64,000 nt of DNA from Trachythela sp. YZ-2020. Taxonomy: Eukaryota; Cnidaria; Anthozoa; Malacalcyonacea; Clavulariidae. Below are positions 22,029 to 34,100 of this stretch, piece by piece (positions within the stretch are counted from its first letter, which is position 1; every line of letters begins with the position of its first letter). The notes under the pieces are model-generated. The model searched no databases and was not told where the DNA came from. It saw only the letters and a program-made list of their open reading frames with translations. The position numbers and the translations under genes were made by a program. The stretch lies in NCBI GenBank assembly GCA_016169945.1, contig JADLSH010000379.1, positions 834,001-898,000 of the forward strand, in the 5' to 3' direction.

Positions 22029-23103
22029 TTAATAAATTAGGCTTCGGTTTAATGGGATATTCAAGTACGCATTAATTATAAATTAAGATTCAAGGAAAAA
22101 ACGGTGAGGAATATATAAACAATTTAATATACGAGATCATTTAGATTAGAAAGGCCTTGCGCTATTTACAAAAAGAAATATTAGGCCAGAAAGTTTACTC
22201 TACAAGAACTAAGAAAATACACAATCGTGGCTGAATTCTACGCCCGAAAACATGCCAATGAACCTAACTGCTATGTTTTCAAAGCTGACTTTAACTAACT
22301 TTAATTCTATTTATACTGCATGAAGCATGATATCTCATATCAGTTCTATACCGTTCTTTTGTTTTCTATATGCGTTCCACGCAATAAGGGGCATTCCTTA
22401 TTGATCCAGTGTTACTACAAGAGGAAACCTAAACTAATCTTTTTTTATACTATAGATAGCACTATCAGTTTCATAATCTTCCTATTGGTCCAGTAAGAGC
22501 CATCTTCTATTGTTCCAGTGTTACTACAGGAGGAACCGGTGTAATCAAAATACACACTATTTAACAGTAAACTTTAATATAGTTTACATTTCAAAGGTTT
22601 TTACAAGTTGCAAAACATTCCGTGTTTTCCATGTATAATTATACATTCTCATTAGTAATTCATGATCAATCGTAATGTGAAGTATAAACAAGGGGTATAA
22701 TGATGATTCATTAAGGCTTAATATAACGGAACTTTATGAAAAACACACTTCTTTATGCATATATTGACACGAAACACGGAAGGCACCTTCAAACGGATTA
22801 GAGAAATATATTTGTGGAGTCAGTATGATATATACATGTAGTAAAATATGATCAATATTCTATGACGATCTATATTATGTTATGAAGAAATGATCATTTT
22901 TTTACACGAATAATAATTTGACGGTAACCTTTAGCCTCCCACCCCCAGACATGCAAAAATTCATGAAGAAACTATTTCGCAGGCAGAATTTCTCGAGAAA
23001 TATAATATTTTGCGGTCGGGTAATCCGCCTTATGATAGATAAGTCAAGAACGACTCACAGTAGTGACTGCACACTGACCGCAACTAATTATATAGCTGCA
23101 GAA

Positions 23104-23352
23104 AGGTCCGATTGCACGAGTGTTTTTTCTAAGCGAAATGCGAAAAATTTCGCACGAAATGAATTGACGAATGCGCAGAAAACATAAATCAAGCTTCGCG
23201 AGAAAAATTTCGCTTCGCCAGTGAGTAGAAGTTAGTTCTCCTCACTGCGAAAGCGAAAAAAGTGGGGAAATTGAATAGAATCACTGATGTGCGGCCATCC
23301 GTATTCTGCAGACACAATTTCTCGCGAATAATCTCGCCGTGGAATCAGGCCT
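23104..23352. mobile_element. TIR MITE (family 1, copy 3)
   Basis: Full-length copy. The left end has diverged (AGGTCCGATTGCACG) and the left TTA is lost. TTA follows on the right (23353-23355). Confidence 0.75.
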
Positions 23353-26300
23353 TTAAATAAGATCGTGAATAAAAAAGAGTTCTTATGAATAATCCTAATA
23401 AAAGATAAAAATCTTCCGTGGTCTGCTTGTATGAAAAAATGGTTCATATCTCTCTCAGATAAATAAGAATCTTCCCAAACACACACGAATTTTCTACAAA
23501 AAGTAAGATAAGTATCATAGCTACTTCACCAAGAAAGAATCTACTAACTTGTTGTCACTTAAGAAAAGTGTTTGATCAATTTTTAATATCATGAAATATT
23601 GCGGAAAGCAGTAATCCACGACCACATACCACGATCTCAGGTGATTTGCCTATTTCAATACCCCGAGACTGCTTCTACTACAATATCAGTGTAATTTGCA
23701 TTTTTCGATTTTCGCCGCGTATCAGGACATATATTAATTCAGTGTTATAAGAGTATCATAATACCTCTATGTTCAAGGTAGACGCTTGTATCAAATGGAC
23801 CATACGGATAGTACCACAGTTGGATAACAACATTGTCCTTTAGGATTAATATAAATCGTAGAATATATAGGGAAGACCATTTGGCGCATAATCTGATTAT
23901 ACCACCGCTTCTTATATACATGCCCCAAGAGACAAATATAACTAAGATGATTATAATATAATACGAGAGCTCAATCCCAGCTGTTAGAATAGGGGAAAAC
24001 AATAAAATGTTTTGATGTTGTCACTCGGCAATATGACCAGCAAAAGTTTGAAGCATATTGAAATCATATAGTTTCCAGACCTCTATCGGACTTGACCGTG
24101 AGCATTTCAATAATTCCGCGAGTTCTTCCATATACAGTACCTTATTATACACTTGATCAAGTAATCAATATATGCACCGTCATGTTCAGTCGAATCAGAA
24201 AAACATTATTCAAAATTTTGTACTTTTGCATAAAATAGCTAGCCCAACAAAATCTTAGAGATACCTTGTCTTTTTCAATTATATAGAATACGGCACAATA
24301 ATATATATTGAAATGAATTTATGATTGGCCTAGCCCTATAGAGGAACATAGCAAGTGGCTTGAATTGAATGAATACAAGACTGTACAGTTATTCATTTTA
24401 TCAAAGGTAGAAATAGTCACTTTGGATACTTATACTATGAAGAGATATTGTGACAGTAGTCCTTGACTGGCCGCGGCTAGGGATGCCTTGGCAGAATTGT
24501 CATGGCAAACTCCTTTTGATTCTATTGTTACTGGTTTCATTGCATATTGCCGATCAGGTTGACTTCTTGCAATCAAAGCTAGCTGCAGTCTTGGACCACC
24601 AACGGCACCGTCTCCAAACAACAATAGTCTAGTGACGTTAACGATGTTAACATCGACGCGTTTGACTCAAAGGAAAGAGCCTGGGAACGATGTTGCACAC
24701 TGAGATTGAGTGTTAGAAATTCCCTTATAGAATTCCCAAATAAAATCTTACTTGATTTCAATGATTCCTGGTCACAAGGTGATAACGTTACAAAGGAAAC
24801 CAACAATTCAGCCTCATTCGTGACACAGTATGAAATAAGCAACGGGAGTGTTTAGCTTTTTCTGTGCTCGTTCTTGTGTCATCTTTTGTGCATGTGAACG
24901 TGCATGCTTCTGTTTAGTTTTGTGGTTATATATGTTAATACGCTCATTTCATTATAGAGACTCGATTTTAATGTTTACTCACTTTTCATATAAACTGATA
25001 ATCCTATTCCTATCATGTATATTCTATAGTTATACATATCTTTAACCCTCCAAACTGATTAATAACTTTACAAACACGTTAGCTAAATATATCATACTAT
25101 TGTCGACTCGTCAGTATTATATGAATATTTATATTTGCGCTGATGAAGACTCCGGGATTATCCGATCGAAAATTTCGCGAAATAAATAAAATAAGTGTTT
25201 TACACTAAAACAAAATAATAATCGTTTAAAAAACCCGTTATTTTAATTTAAAAAACCTGCAATCGTTTTTCATATATTACTCTAACCCCATGTCCCGGTT
25301 GGAGATTGTTAGTTTGCGGGGTAGCTGACTTTTCGGAGAGAACCGTGCGATGTTAGATTAAATTACTTACTGGCTACGCAAACGAATTATCTTCAGTCTA
25401 GAAGTATTATAATTAATTAATTTAATTGAAGATAATTAATACCTGCTGGTTGTTGTGTTAAACGGCTAGCTCAAATTGTATTTTGACTTATTCTTATGCA
25501 AGTTAAGATGGGTAAATTTTGTTTTCAGACACGTATAGAAGCTGAACTAAGGTAACTGGCCATATGCTGGATAGCTGTATCAGTTTTAATTTGTTCTCTC
25601 TACAGGTCCAGTAAAACAGGGGTTGCAAAAACAAAGCAGAAATAATTTTCTTTTGAAAGTCTTTTGTTTCGCTTCAGCTTATAGTCTAAGGTTCTGTTTA
25701 GACTAGATTAGAGACTTTATTTAAACAGAATACAATAACCTTTTTAGTGACAAATACACCGCTATCAATAAGGGTCCTGATCAAGGGTTACTTGTTCTTA
25801 TCTCACATGCATGTGCGCTACCAGGCTCCACTACCGAATCTTGATTCTATTTGATTTAGCTGCAAAAATTGTCAAATGAAAAGTGAAAATTCACAATCAT
25901 ATTGAACCGCCATTTTGAATAGTTTTGGTCAAATTAGTAGGATCGCGGGCTCGAGATTGTACGGCGGTACAAGGGTCGGGATTGGGGTCAAGATCAAAGA
26001 GAAATATTCGTGATTGCGTGTCATGGAATTATAACCAGAATTCAGCACTGACTTTCAGCGCCATCTACGCGGGCGGTAGTCATTAGTTCAACCTTTGTAT
26101 TAATGCCCGTAAAGCTGTGAAAGTCACGGTTACGAACCCCAGAATAAATACCAAAAAAATTGAATGTATAATATAATACTGATCTTTAATCTGGGTTATA
26201 CCAATCAATACTCAACAGCCAATTTTACAAAGGTTGAGAAATCGCTATTTGGTGGATAAAGCTTTGCGGCCTTCGTTCAAGTTAGCCCGCCATGTAAGGA

Positions 26301-27603
26301 TGTTCTGGCATACCTTAAATAGTCATCTCAAATTCTTTTCTTTCCATCAGTTATCCAAAACCCCACAATCTCGTTTTCCAACCTCAAATTTATGAAGAAT
26401 TTTATTAGACTGCACGCTTTCACAACCAGCTTGTCAATCTTTAAGCACTCCAGTGTTACATCATTTATGCAAGACAAAACAGATGATGTAGTAAGAAAAA
26501 CAGTTCATCTTTATTTTCCACAAACAGCTGTACAGTCGTTTTCGTTGGAACTACTTGAAAAAGAACAATTCGAGGTTTCCAGCGAAGGCCAGAAGGAGCC
26601 TCAGCTTCACTCCATACCTGAAAGTGTTTTAATCTTTTCAGGTAGTACAGACACAAGCCACGACTGATTTTTGTACAATATCACCTACACTGACCAATCA
26701 AGTGTGAGATACCATGATGTACGCGCCCGTTATACAATTACGACAAATACTTTGGACATGTACGATACTTAAAGTCACTGAATTCAACTAAGGGCCCTAG
26801 CTGAGCTAGTTAGTCAAAACGATACCGAAGGATAAAATATTAATACTGTAATGTACGGTAAACAAATTAGATAACGTAGTAATTTCGTTAATACGCAGTC
26901 AATAATTTATTTGCAGGTTTAACAGCTGTTTGCAGCAATTGAATGTTTAACATAACACTATAACAGACACCGCGTCAATGGTCTATTTTTACCGTAAGTG
27001 ATGGATAATGCGAGCAATCGAAAGTGCCCGAAATGATCGCAACTCAAAACTAACCGCTACTTAAAGTTATACTGGAAAGATCTATCAGTTTAATAGAGGT
27101 AGTAAATGCACTTCTTTATTTAAATTCCCAGAGGTATAACAACGCACGTTTAACAACAAAAGAGTGATTTCTACAGTATAGGGGGACTTTTTTTGGGTCA
27201 CCCTGCATATGATGTTAATAACGATATGTTAATTTGTTATAGAAATATTGCATAAGTAATATCTGTAAGTAATATTTGTATTGTCATATGTTGTAATTTA
27301 TACAGGGCTCCATTTGAACCAGCTTGTGCTGTATGGACCACCCTGTTAAAATATTCCTAAAATACAAAATACAAATAGCTCTATATGACTATATCAGTTC
27401 TAAACTGGTAAAATGATATAGAAGCAAGTTGAAGGATGGCCTTTACTGGACCTCTAGGGAGAACAGTTGAAAACTAATATTAATAGTCTAATAGAGAACA
27501 ATTCCTAGTCTTGTAGAAACACGGCAACCCATATAAATGGATGGCCCTTGCTGGACCTCAGAGAGAACAATTCAGATAAAACGTACAACATCAACCCCTT
27601 CCA

Positions 27604-27623
27604 ATATATATAAACTGACGTCA
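27604..27623 (+). promoter_or_regulatory. Possible TATA box and CRE-like palindrome upstream of P4HA
   Basis: ATATATATAA is followed by TGACGTCA, a perfect cAMP-response-type palindrome, about 520 bp before the P4HA start codon. Placement is suggestive only; no transcription start is visible. Confidence 0.2.
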
Positions 27624-28140
27624 GTTTTGTTTTCTTTGATAATCAAATTTAGCTAGTGTATATAATATTATAATTAACCGTGTAGCGCGTAGGATGTAGT
27701 TCCGGACGCTTGTTATAAATTCCTGGGCGATTCTGAATATATCCTGGCAACAAGTTCAATGGCAATGCGGACATATATTTTATTCACAGTCCTCGTGAAA
27801 ACACTAATATATAAATAAAGTTAATTTAATTAAGTTTAAGTGTAAGCTATGTGGGTCTAAAAAGATGAAGAAAACTTTGCGCAAAAATCCTTCACGATTA
27901 TTAAAGTGAGTAGCTAATCTTTAGACAGCCTAACATCTTCCGTTTTTCACGGCTCAAATTACAATGCTTGACACTAAAATAAATTCTTTATGTTACGTCA
28001 CAGCGAATGCATGAAAGCCAATATTAACAGGGGAAAACAAAGTACCATTGACTTGCCAAATCGACTGTACTACCACATCTAAATTGTGGTCTAACTTATG
28101 TTCACTCCTGCGTGTTAACTACCGCGAACTAACCTCAAAA

Positions 28141-31100
28141 ATGGCATTCACAAGGGTACTATATTGTATACTGTTCATCGGGACCATATATTTATCACCC
28201 AACGGGGTAATATGCCGCGATATATTCACGGCTTACAATCATATGGAAAAACTGGCATCGGTCGAACTCGAACTCCATCAAGCATTACAAGACTACATCA
28301 GCTCTGAGGAGACGAAATTGAATGAATTGCGAGAGTTTTCAAAAATCATCGCAACAGCAAGGCAATTGAAAGCAGACGCAACGACATCGCTAACGGATTA
28401 TGCAGCAAACCCAATCCGCGCTTACCTAATGTTGAAACGTTTCGTTACGCAGTGGCGACAAATGAAGAAAACAATGGCAGGCCAGCAAGGTATATTGTGG
28501 AAATTCATTTATATACTTCAGGTTAACAATTTAAATCTCTCTTGGCTGTTCAATACTTTTATATCTAAACATATACGGATATACCGACTTGAATTTGGTT
28601 GTTTAATTGCGCATTAACTGTATGAGACCCATTCGTTATTGGTACTTTAGCTTTTGCGTTCTTTACGTTTATGCGTTGGCTGCCAAGCGACGAGCTTTAA
28701 TAGGGGCTAACCGATGAAATCGTAGTTTTATATTTTCTTGATAAACCTATAATCGGGAAGAGCATAAATATTATTATATCTTTGCGTTTTGGTCGTTTAA
28801 AGATGCCAGTTTTATGTCTTGGTCCAAACATATGGTAGGTGATTGTGAATAATGCGAACGTGCAACATTGCATGTCCTACATACACAATGAAACTATTTA
28901 ATGAGGAATAATTACAGTAATATACATAAAATAACTTGATTATATTGACAGTAGAGCTATATATAATACAAGCAAATTCTCACGACTTAAAGCTGCTGTA
29001 TATATAGTATATTTTGATACTTTGGCTCAAAAATAGTTTCATAGATTTATTAGTAGGAACAGTTTAAACTAGGAGAACTATTCAGTATAAATAAAGTTAG
29101 AGTATACATTCCCTCTTTGCATTCCCTCTTGGTTTGCGTGACGAGAGATATCATTAACAGTATTCGTTGTTGTGGAAAAAGCACGATTATTTCTTTAGCA
29201 AAATTTCAATCAATAAATTATGATCAATAAATCATGATCAATCAATGATGATCAACCAATGATGATCAATCAATGATCAATCAAGTCAAGCATGATCAAT
29301 CAACTTTGATCAACAATCAATCAGTATCCATAATCAATCATTATCCATAATCAATCATAATCATCAATCAATCATGATCAAATCATTCAATTAATCAATC
29401 ATTAGCAATCAATAATAATGATTAATCAATCAACCATGACCAATCAATTAAACAGTAAATCATGATCAATAATGATCAATATATCATTCATGATCAATCA
29501 TAATCAGGTCAGTTTGTCAATCAATTAACAAATAGATATTTAATGGAGTAATAACTAGAATTAACAATTTCATGTCTCTATTCAAAACCATTCAAAATGC
29601 TTTACATATCATAACCCTAGACTTGATCCTGGGACGTCTACAAAACTACAACGAACTACTTCCTTCAGAAGTCGACTTGGACGGAGCACTTAAAGCGATC
29701 GCCCGAATCCAGGAAACCTACCACCTTCCACCCTCTTACATTGCGGCTGGCCTTCGTGAAAAGCCAACAGACGACTTGCAGTTGGGTGTCCATGGTACGT
29801 ACACGATAGGAAGAGACTCTTACCTCCAAGAGAAATATTATAATACCAAGATATGGATGGAGGAAGCATTTCGACAAATGAACGGGTCGACATTTAAAGA
29901 TGGCATAAAACGGAGTGATATACTGGATCACTTGAGCTGGGTTGAGTTTAAGGTACAGAAACGTGCTATTGGCAATATTGAATTACGACAATTACCGCCG
30001 TTAACAATCCTTATATCTTCTTCTTTCGGCGATCACAAGGCTTTCATTTGTTCACACGAGAATTTGTACGGTTAGCTGTGTGCTTAATATCTTTACATAC
30101 ACTTTCATTCTCAATTTCAAAGGTATCTGCTCATCTAATATCATGCACGCACTCCTATTACTTCTGTTAGCAATATTTATATACCACGCAGAAATAGACA
30201 AGCACAAAGTTACTTCGTATACCAAGGATTTTGAGGCCATAAAATCAGGGGTGAATTTACTGGGGGAGTGCAGGGGGTGCGCATCCCCCCCTAGCCTTGG
30301 CCAAGGGGGGTGCAGGAGGGGTGCCAATTCCCATATCAAATCCACATTTTGGATTTGACAGGGCATTTATCAAACAAAAATATAATATTGGGCCATTGAT
30401 GGGCCTTTTTAACCATCTAGGCCATCCTTTTTAACCATCTAGACTATCTTATTTTTCAAAACATTTCTGTCAAGAAACCCCCTTGACTCTGTAGGGGTCC
30501 TCAGTGGTGATTCACTCTTCCTCGGTCGCCGACCACGCCCTGCTTCATGACCAAAGCCCGCTTAGCACCCCCCCCCCATCAAATCAAGCTGGATCCATCC
30601 CTGCATAAAATTGCCTATGCTTATTTCAACATCTTGTTTTAGTTAGGGAATGTGCAGCAAGCGGTGAATTATACGGTGGAGTGGTTGAGATTAGGTAGGT
30701 ATCGGGAAATAGTTTTTAGCGATTAAATTTTGGTTCAATTTGGATGAACAGGAGTAAACCGTGGTACCGACAGAAAACCTGCGATGTTGTGATACTAACG
30801 AAGAAATTATAATCAGACAACTGTTTACAGACAAATTAATTTCTTCCTACTAATTTCTCCTGACGAAGGGCTTTTGCTCGAAACGTCGAGATTTTGTTTA
30901 TATCTTTTAGGCACACGCGAAGCAACCCTCAATTTGTTCTATTTGAATATAATAGTTCACCTTTTATGACAGATAACTCTCTTTACGTTCAGAGCCAGAT
31001 CATGAACGGGCAAGAGCGAACCTGATCTATCTAACGCAAGAGAAAGAGCGACAAATGGGAGATAGCAGCAGCAAAGTAGAAAAACCTGATTCAGGGAAAA

Positions 31101-34100
31101 AGAAGAAAAAGTTGAAACCACATCAAAGAAAACGATACGATTTCAGAAACTTTGACTGGCCAACCGAGAGAGAAAATTACAAACGATTGTGTCGTGGTGA
31201 TGACATGCTTACATACCAGGTAAAAATCTAAAAAATCAACATTCAATTTGCCCATATGGACATTTTACCCATATGGACATTTTACCCATATGGACATTTT
31301 ACCCATATGGACATTTTATCCATATGGACATTTCACCCATATGGACATTTTACCCATATGGACATTTTACCCATATGGACATTTCACCCATATGGACATT
31401 TTACCCATATGGACATTTCACCCATATGGACATTTCACCCATATGGACATTTTACCCATGTGGACTTTTTGCCCATATGGACATTTTGCCGATATGGACA
31501 TTTTGCCGATATGGATATTTTGCCAATATGGACATTTTACCCATATGGACATTTCACCCATACAGTATGGACATTTTGCCGATATGGACATTTTGCCGAT
31601 ATGGACATTTTGCCAATATGGACATTTTACCCATATGGACATTTTACCCATATGGACATCTTACCTATATAGACATTTTACCCATATGGACATTTTACCC
31701 ATATGGACATCTTACCTATATAGACATTTTATCCATATGGACATTTTGCCAATATGGACATTTTACCCATATGGACATCTTACCCATATGGACATCTTAC
31801 CTATATAGACATTTTACCCATATGGACATCTTACCTATATAGACATTTTATCCATATGGACATTTTGCCGATATGGACATTTTGCCAATATGGACATTTT
31901 ACCCATATGGACATCTTACCTATATAGACATTTTACCCATATGGCCCAAGATTGAAGCCTAGGGAACTCAACGGGAAAATGGAATGGCTTCTTATTGAAC
32001 GGCGTCAAAACGAACATTGTTTTATTGAAAATAATAATTATCAACCTGGACGAGCAATTTCTCACAGATTTTCCCTAACATAATAGGCTTTTAATGCACG
32101 TCCTGAATTTTAAATTACCTTTTTTATCGCTTACTCTTAAGGAAAAGCAAGATGACAATAAATTAAAATGTTCCTACTTCAACAAAGATCCTTTATTGAA
32201 AATCAAGCCAGCCAGAATGGAGAGAGTGTGGGAGAAACCGCCAATTTATATATTCCGAGAGTTTGCAAGCAAGAAAGAAGTTGAAGATCTTAAAGCCATC
32301 TCTGGCCCACAGGTAAATACAGCATATACAAATATATCTCTTAATTATCCAGACGATTTAGCTAGAACAATGCAATCTATACTGCCAATGCGACTGCGAA
32401 CCTGATATTTTCCTGATGGTTCGTCTATTGTCATATGCGTATTGATGCGCATAAACAGTTCATCCGTTATTGTGTATCAGTATTTTTTAATGTTCAAAAT
32501 GATTTATTTTCTAGCTATCCAGGGCAACAGTTCATAATCCAACGACTGGAGTAATTGAGTTTGCTAGTTATAGAATAAGTGAATTGTAAGTAGAACAATA
32601 TCTCGCTAATTTGCATAACGTGCGACTTCCATATTACCATCCTGAAATGACATCACAAGGATCCTAGTTAGGATAAGGGGCTTAGATTAGAATTTGGATT
32701 GTATTTAAAGAGGTTAGTAATATTGAAATTGACCCTTCTTATTTCGCAGTTCTTGGTTATATGACCAAGATGGGGAGGCTGTGGCAAGAGTCAACGCAAG
32801 ATTAGGAGCGATTACTCAGTTAGATGTCTCAACTGCTGAAGGCTTGCAGGTTTGTCATAATAATGTCTGCTTAATACATGAAAGAAATTCAGATTGCTTC
32901 AGAACTTCAGCCGCTATTATCAGAGGGAGCTTTTTAACTACAAGATTATACCCACAGGAAAACGACCTGCTGTATCGAGGGATTGGAGACCTTAAGATTT
33001 ACGTATGTTTACGATTACGTCGAACCGCAAACCGCTAGCGATCACGTGACTAGACTCCCGCGGTCGAAGTTGCGGTAAATTTTCAGGTTTTCAACGTGTG
33101 GAAATTGTTTTCGCGTCCTGAGGGATCTTTTTCGAAAATATCAAACTATATTTTAGTATCGCTAGAATAAATGTTTAAAACATCATCTTAGCTTCATATT
33201 GCACTTATTTTGAAACACGAAAAACGAAAAACTAAGCTTGGAAAAAACTATAAAGCACAGCTTTCAAAACAAGATGGCAGCTTATACTAAAAAGCATCTC
33301 AGAGTTTGTACTTCAATCTTAATCTCCTCAAAATGTATTACCTCTAACGTCTAACCTCAAACTGCAGTTTGAGGTTTGAAGTAAAACATTTAAACCTCAA
33401 TCTTAAGGTCTCTAACAACACAAAACTCCGGCGATACTTTTATAAATGGCCTATTCCTTAGTTCCAATAAAAAGTTAAAACTTTCATCATATTATTTAAC
33501 TACGGTGACAAATCAATCTATTGGTTTAGGTGCAGAATTATGGGATGGCAGGCCAATATGATCCACACTTCGACTTCTCCAGGGTAAGTAGAAAATGGTA
33601 ATACATAGTGCTTAAAGTATATATATGTTATTTACCGGCTGGGAGGTCCGTACTGGAAAAATATTTTCCCGAAGTCTCAGAAGCGGCCCGAGACCGAAGG
33701 TCGAGGGCCGCTTCTGAACTGAAAATATTTTTCCATTACGGACCGACCAGAACGGTAAATAACGTGTTTATTTTTTCGTGTTTATTTCTTCACTCCTTTG
33801 TTTGTTTTGGCGCGAAAAGTTGCGAGAGGTCCGTACTGGTGTGATACGGACCTCGTACTCAGCCAATCAAAAGGCTCTATTTTAGTTACGGACCTGAGTT
33901 ACGGACCTCAAAAAAATAATCCTAGTTACTGTTTAATTCTGTGTATAATCACATATATACAGGTATATAGTCACGGACTAGCGCAAAATTAATACGGCAA
34001 GCATATAATCCATATATATGTATGTGGTATTATGGAATTACATCCAATAATTTGAGTTTATTTCTTTGTATTCACAGCTCAAACTTGAAAAAGCCCGTGC

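Larger units (their letters stand above)
19197..28140. other. Intergenic region between divergent gene A and P4HA
   Basis: About 8.9 kb with no supported gene. It must hold the promoters of both flanking genes. Contents: a retrotransposon-derived minisatellite (19640-20220), two family-1 MITEs (21834-22028 and 23104-23352), SINE fragments (20860-20990, 22310-22545, 25560-25620 and 27060-27590) and a possible TIR remnant (27177-27345). The short open frames here (for example 23745-24002 and 26392-26667) match nothing I recognise. Confidence 0.6.

Noticed and set aside
23745..24002. Minus frame of 85 codons with a hydrophobic start
   Set aside because: Compositionally AT-driven, with no recognised domain or neighbouring exons.
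28048..28140. Upstream in-frame ATG of P4HA
   Set aside because: It would add 31 residues before the signal peptide; the ATG at 28141 has a better context (A at -3, G at +4) and starts the signal sequence directly.
30860..30895. Hammerhead-ribozyme-like core (CTGACGA ... GCTC GAAA C), also near 48722
   Set aside because: A four-pair stem II can be drawn, but an extra A follows CTGACGA, the second copy has CAGACGA, and I could not form stems I and III. It is more simply a conserved piece of a dispersed repeat.
31248..31842. Long open frames of 138-189 codons
   Set aside because: They are produced by the 17-bp minisatellite, repeat the same cycle in three frames, and lie inside a P4HA intron.
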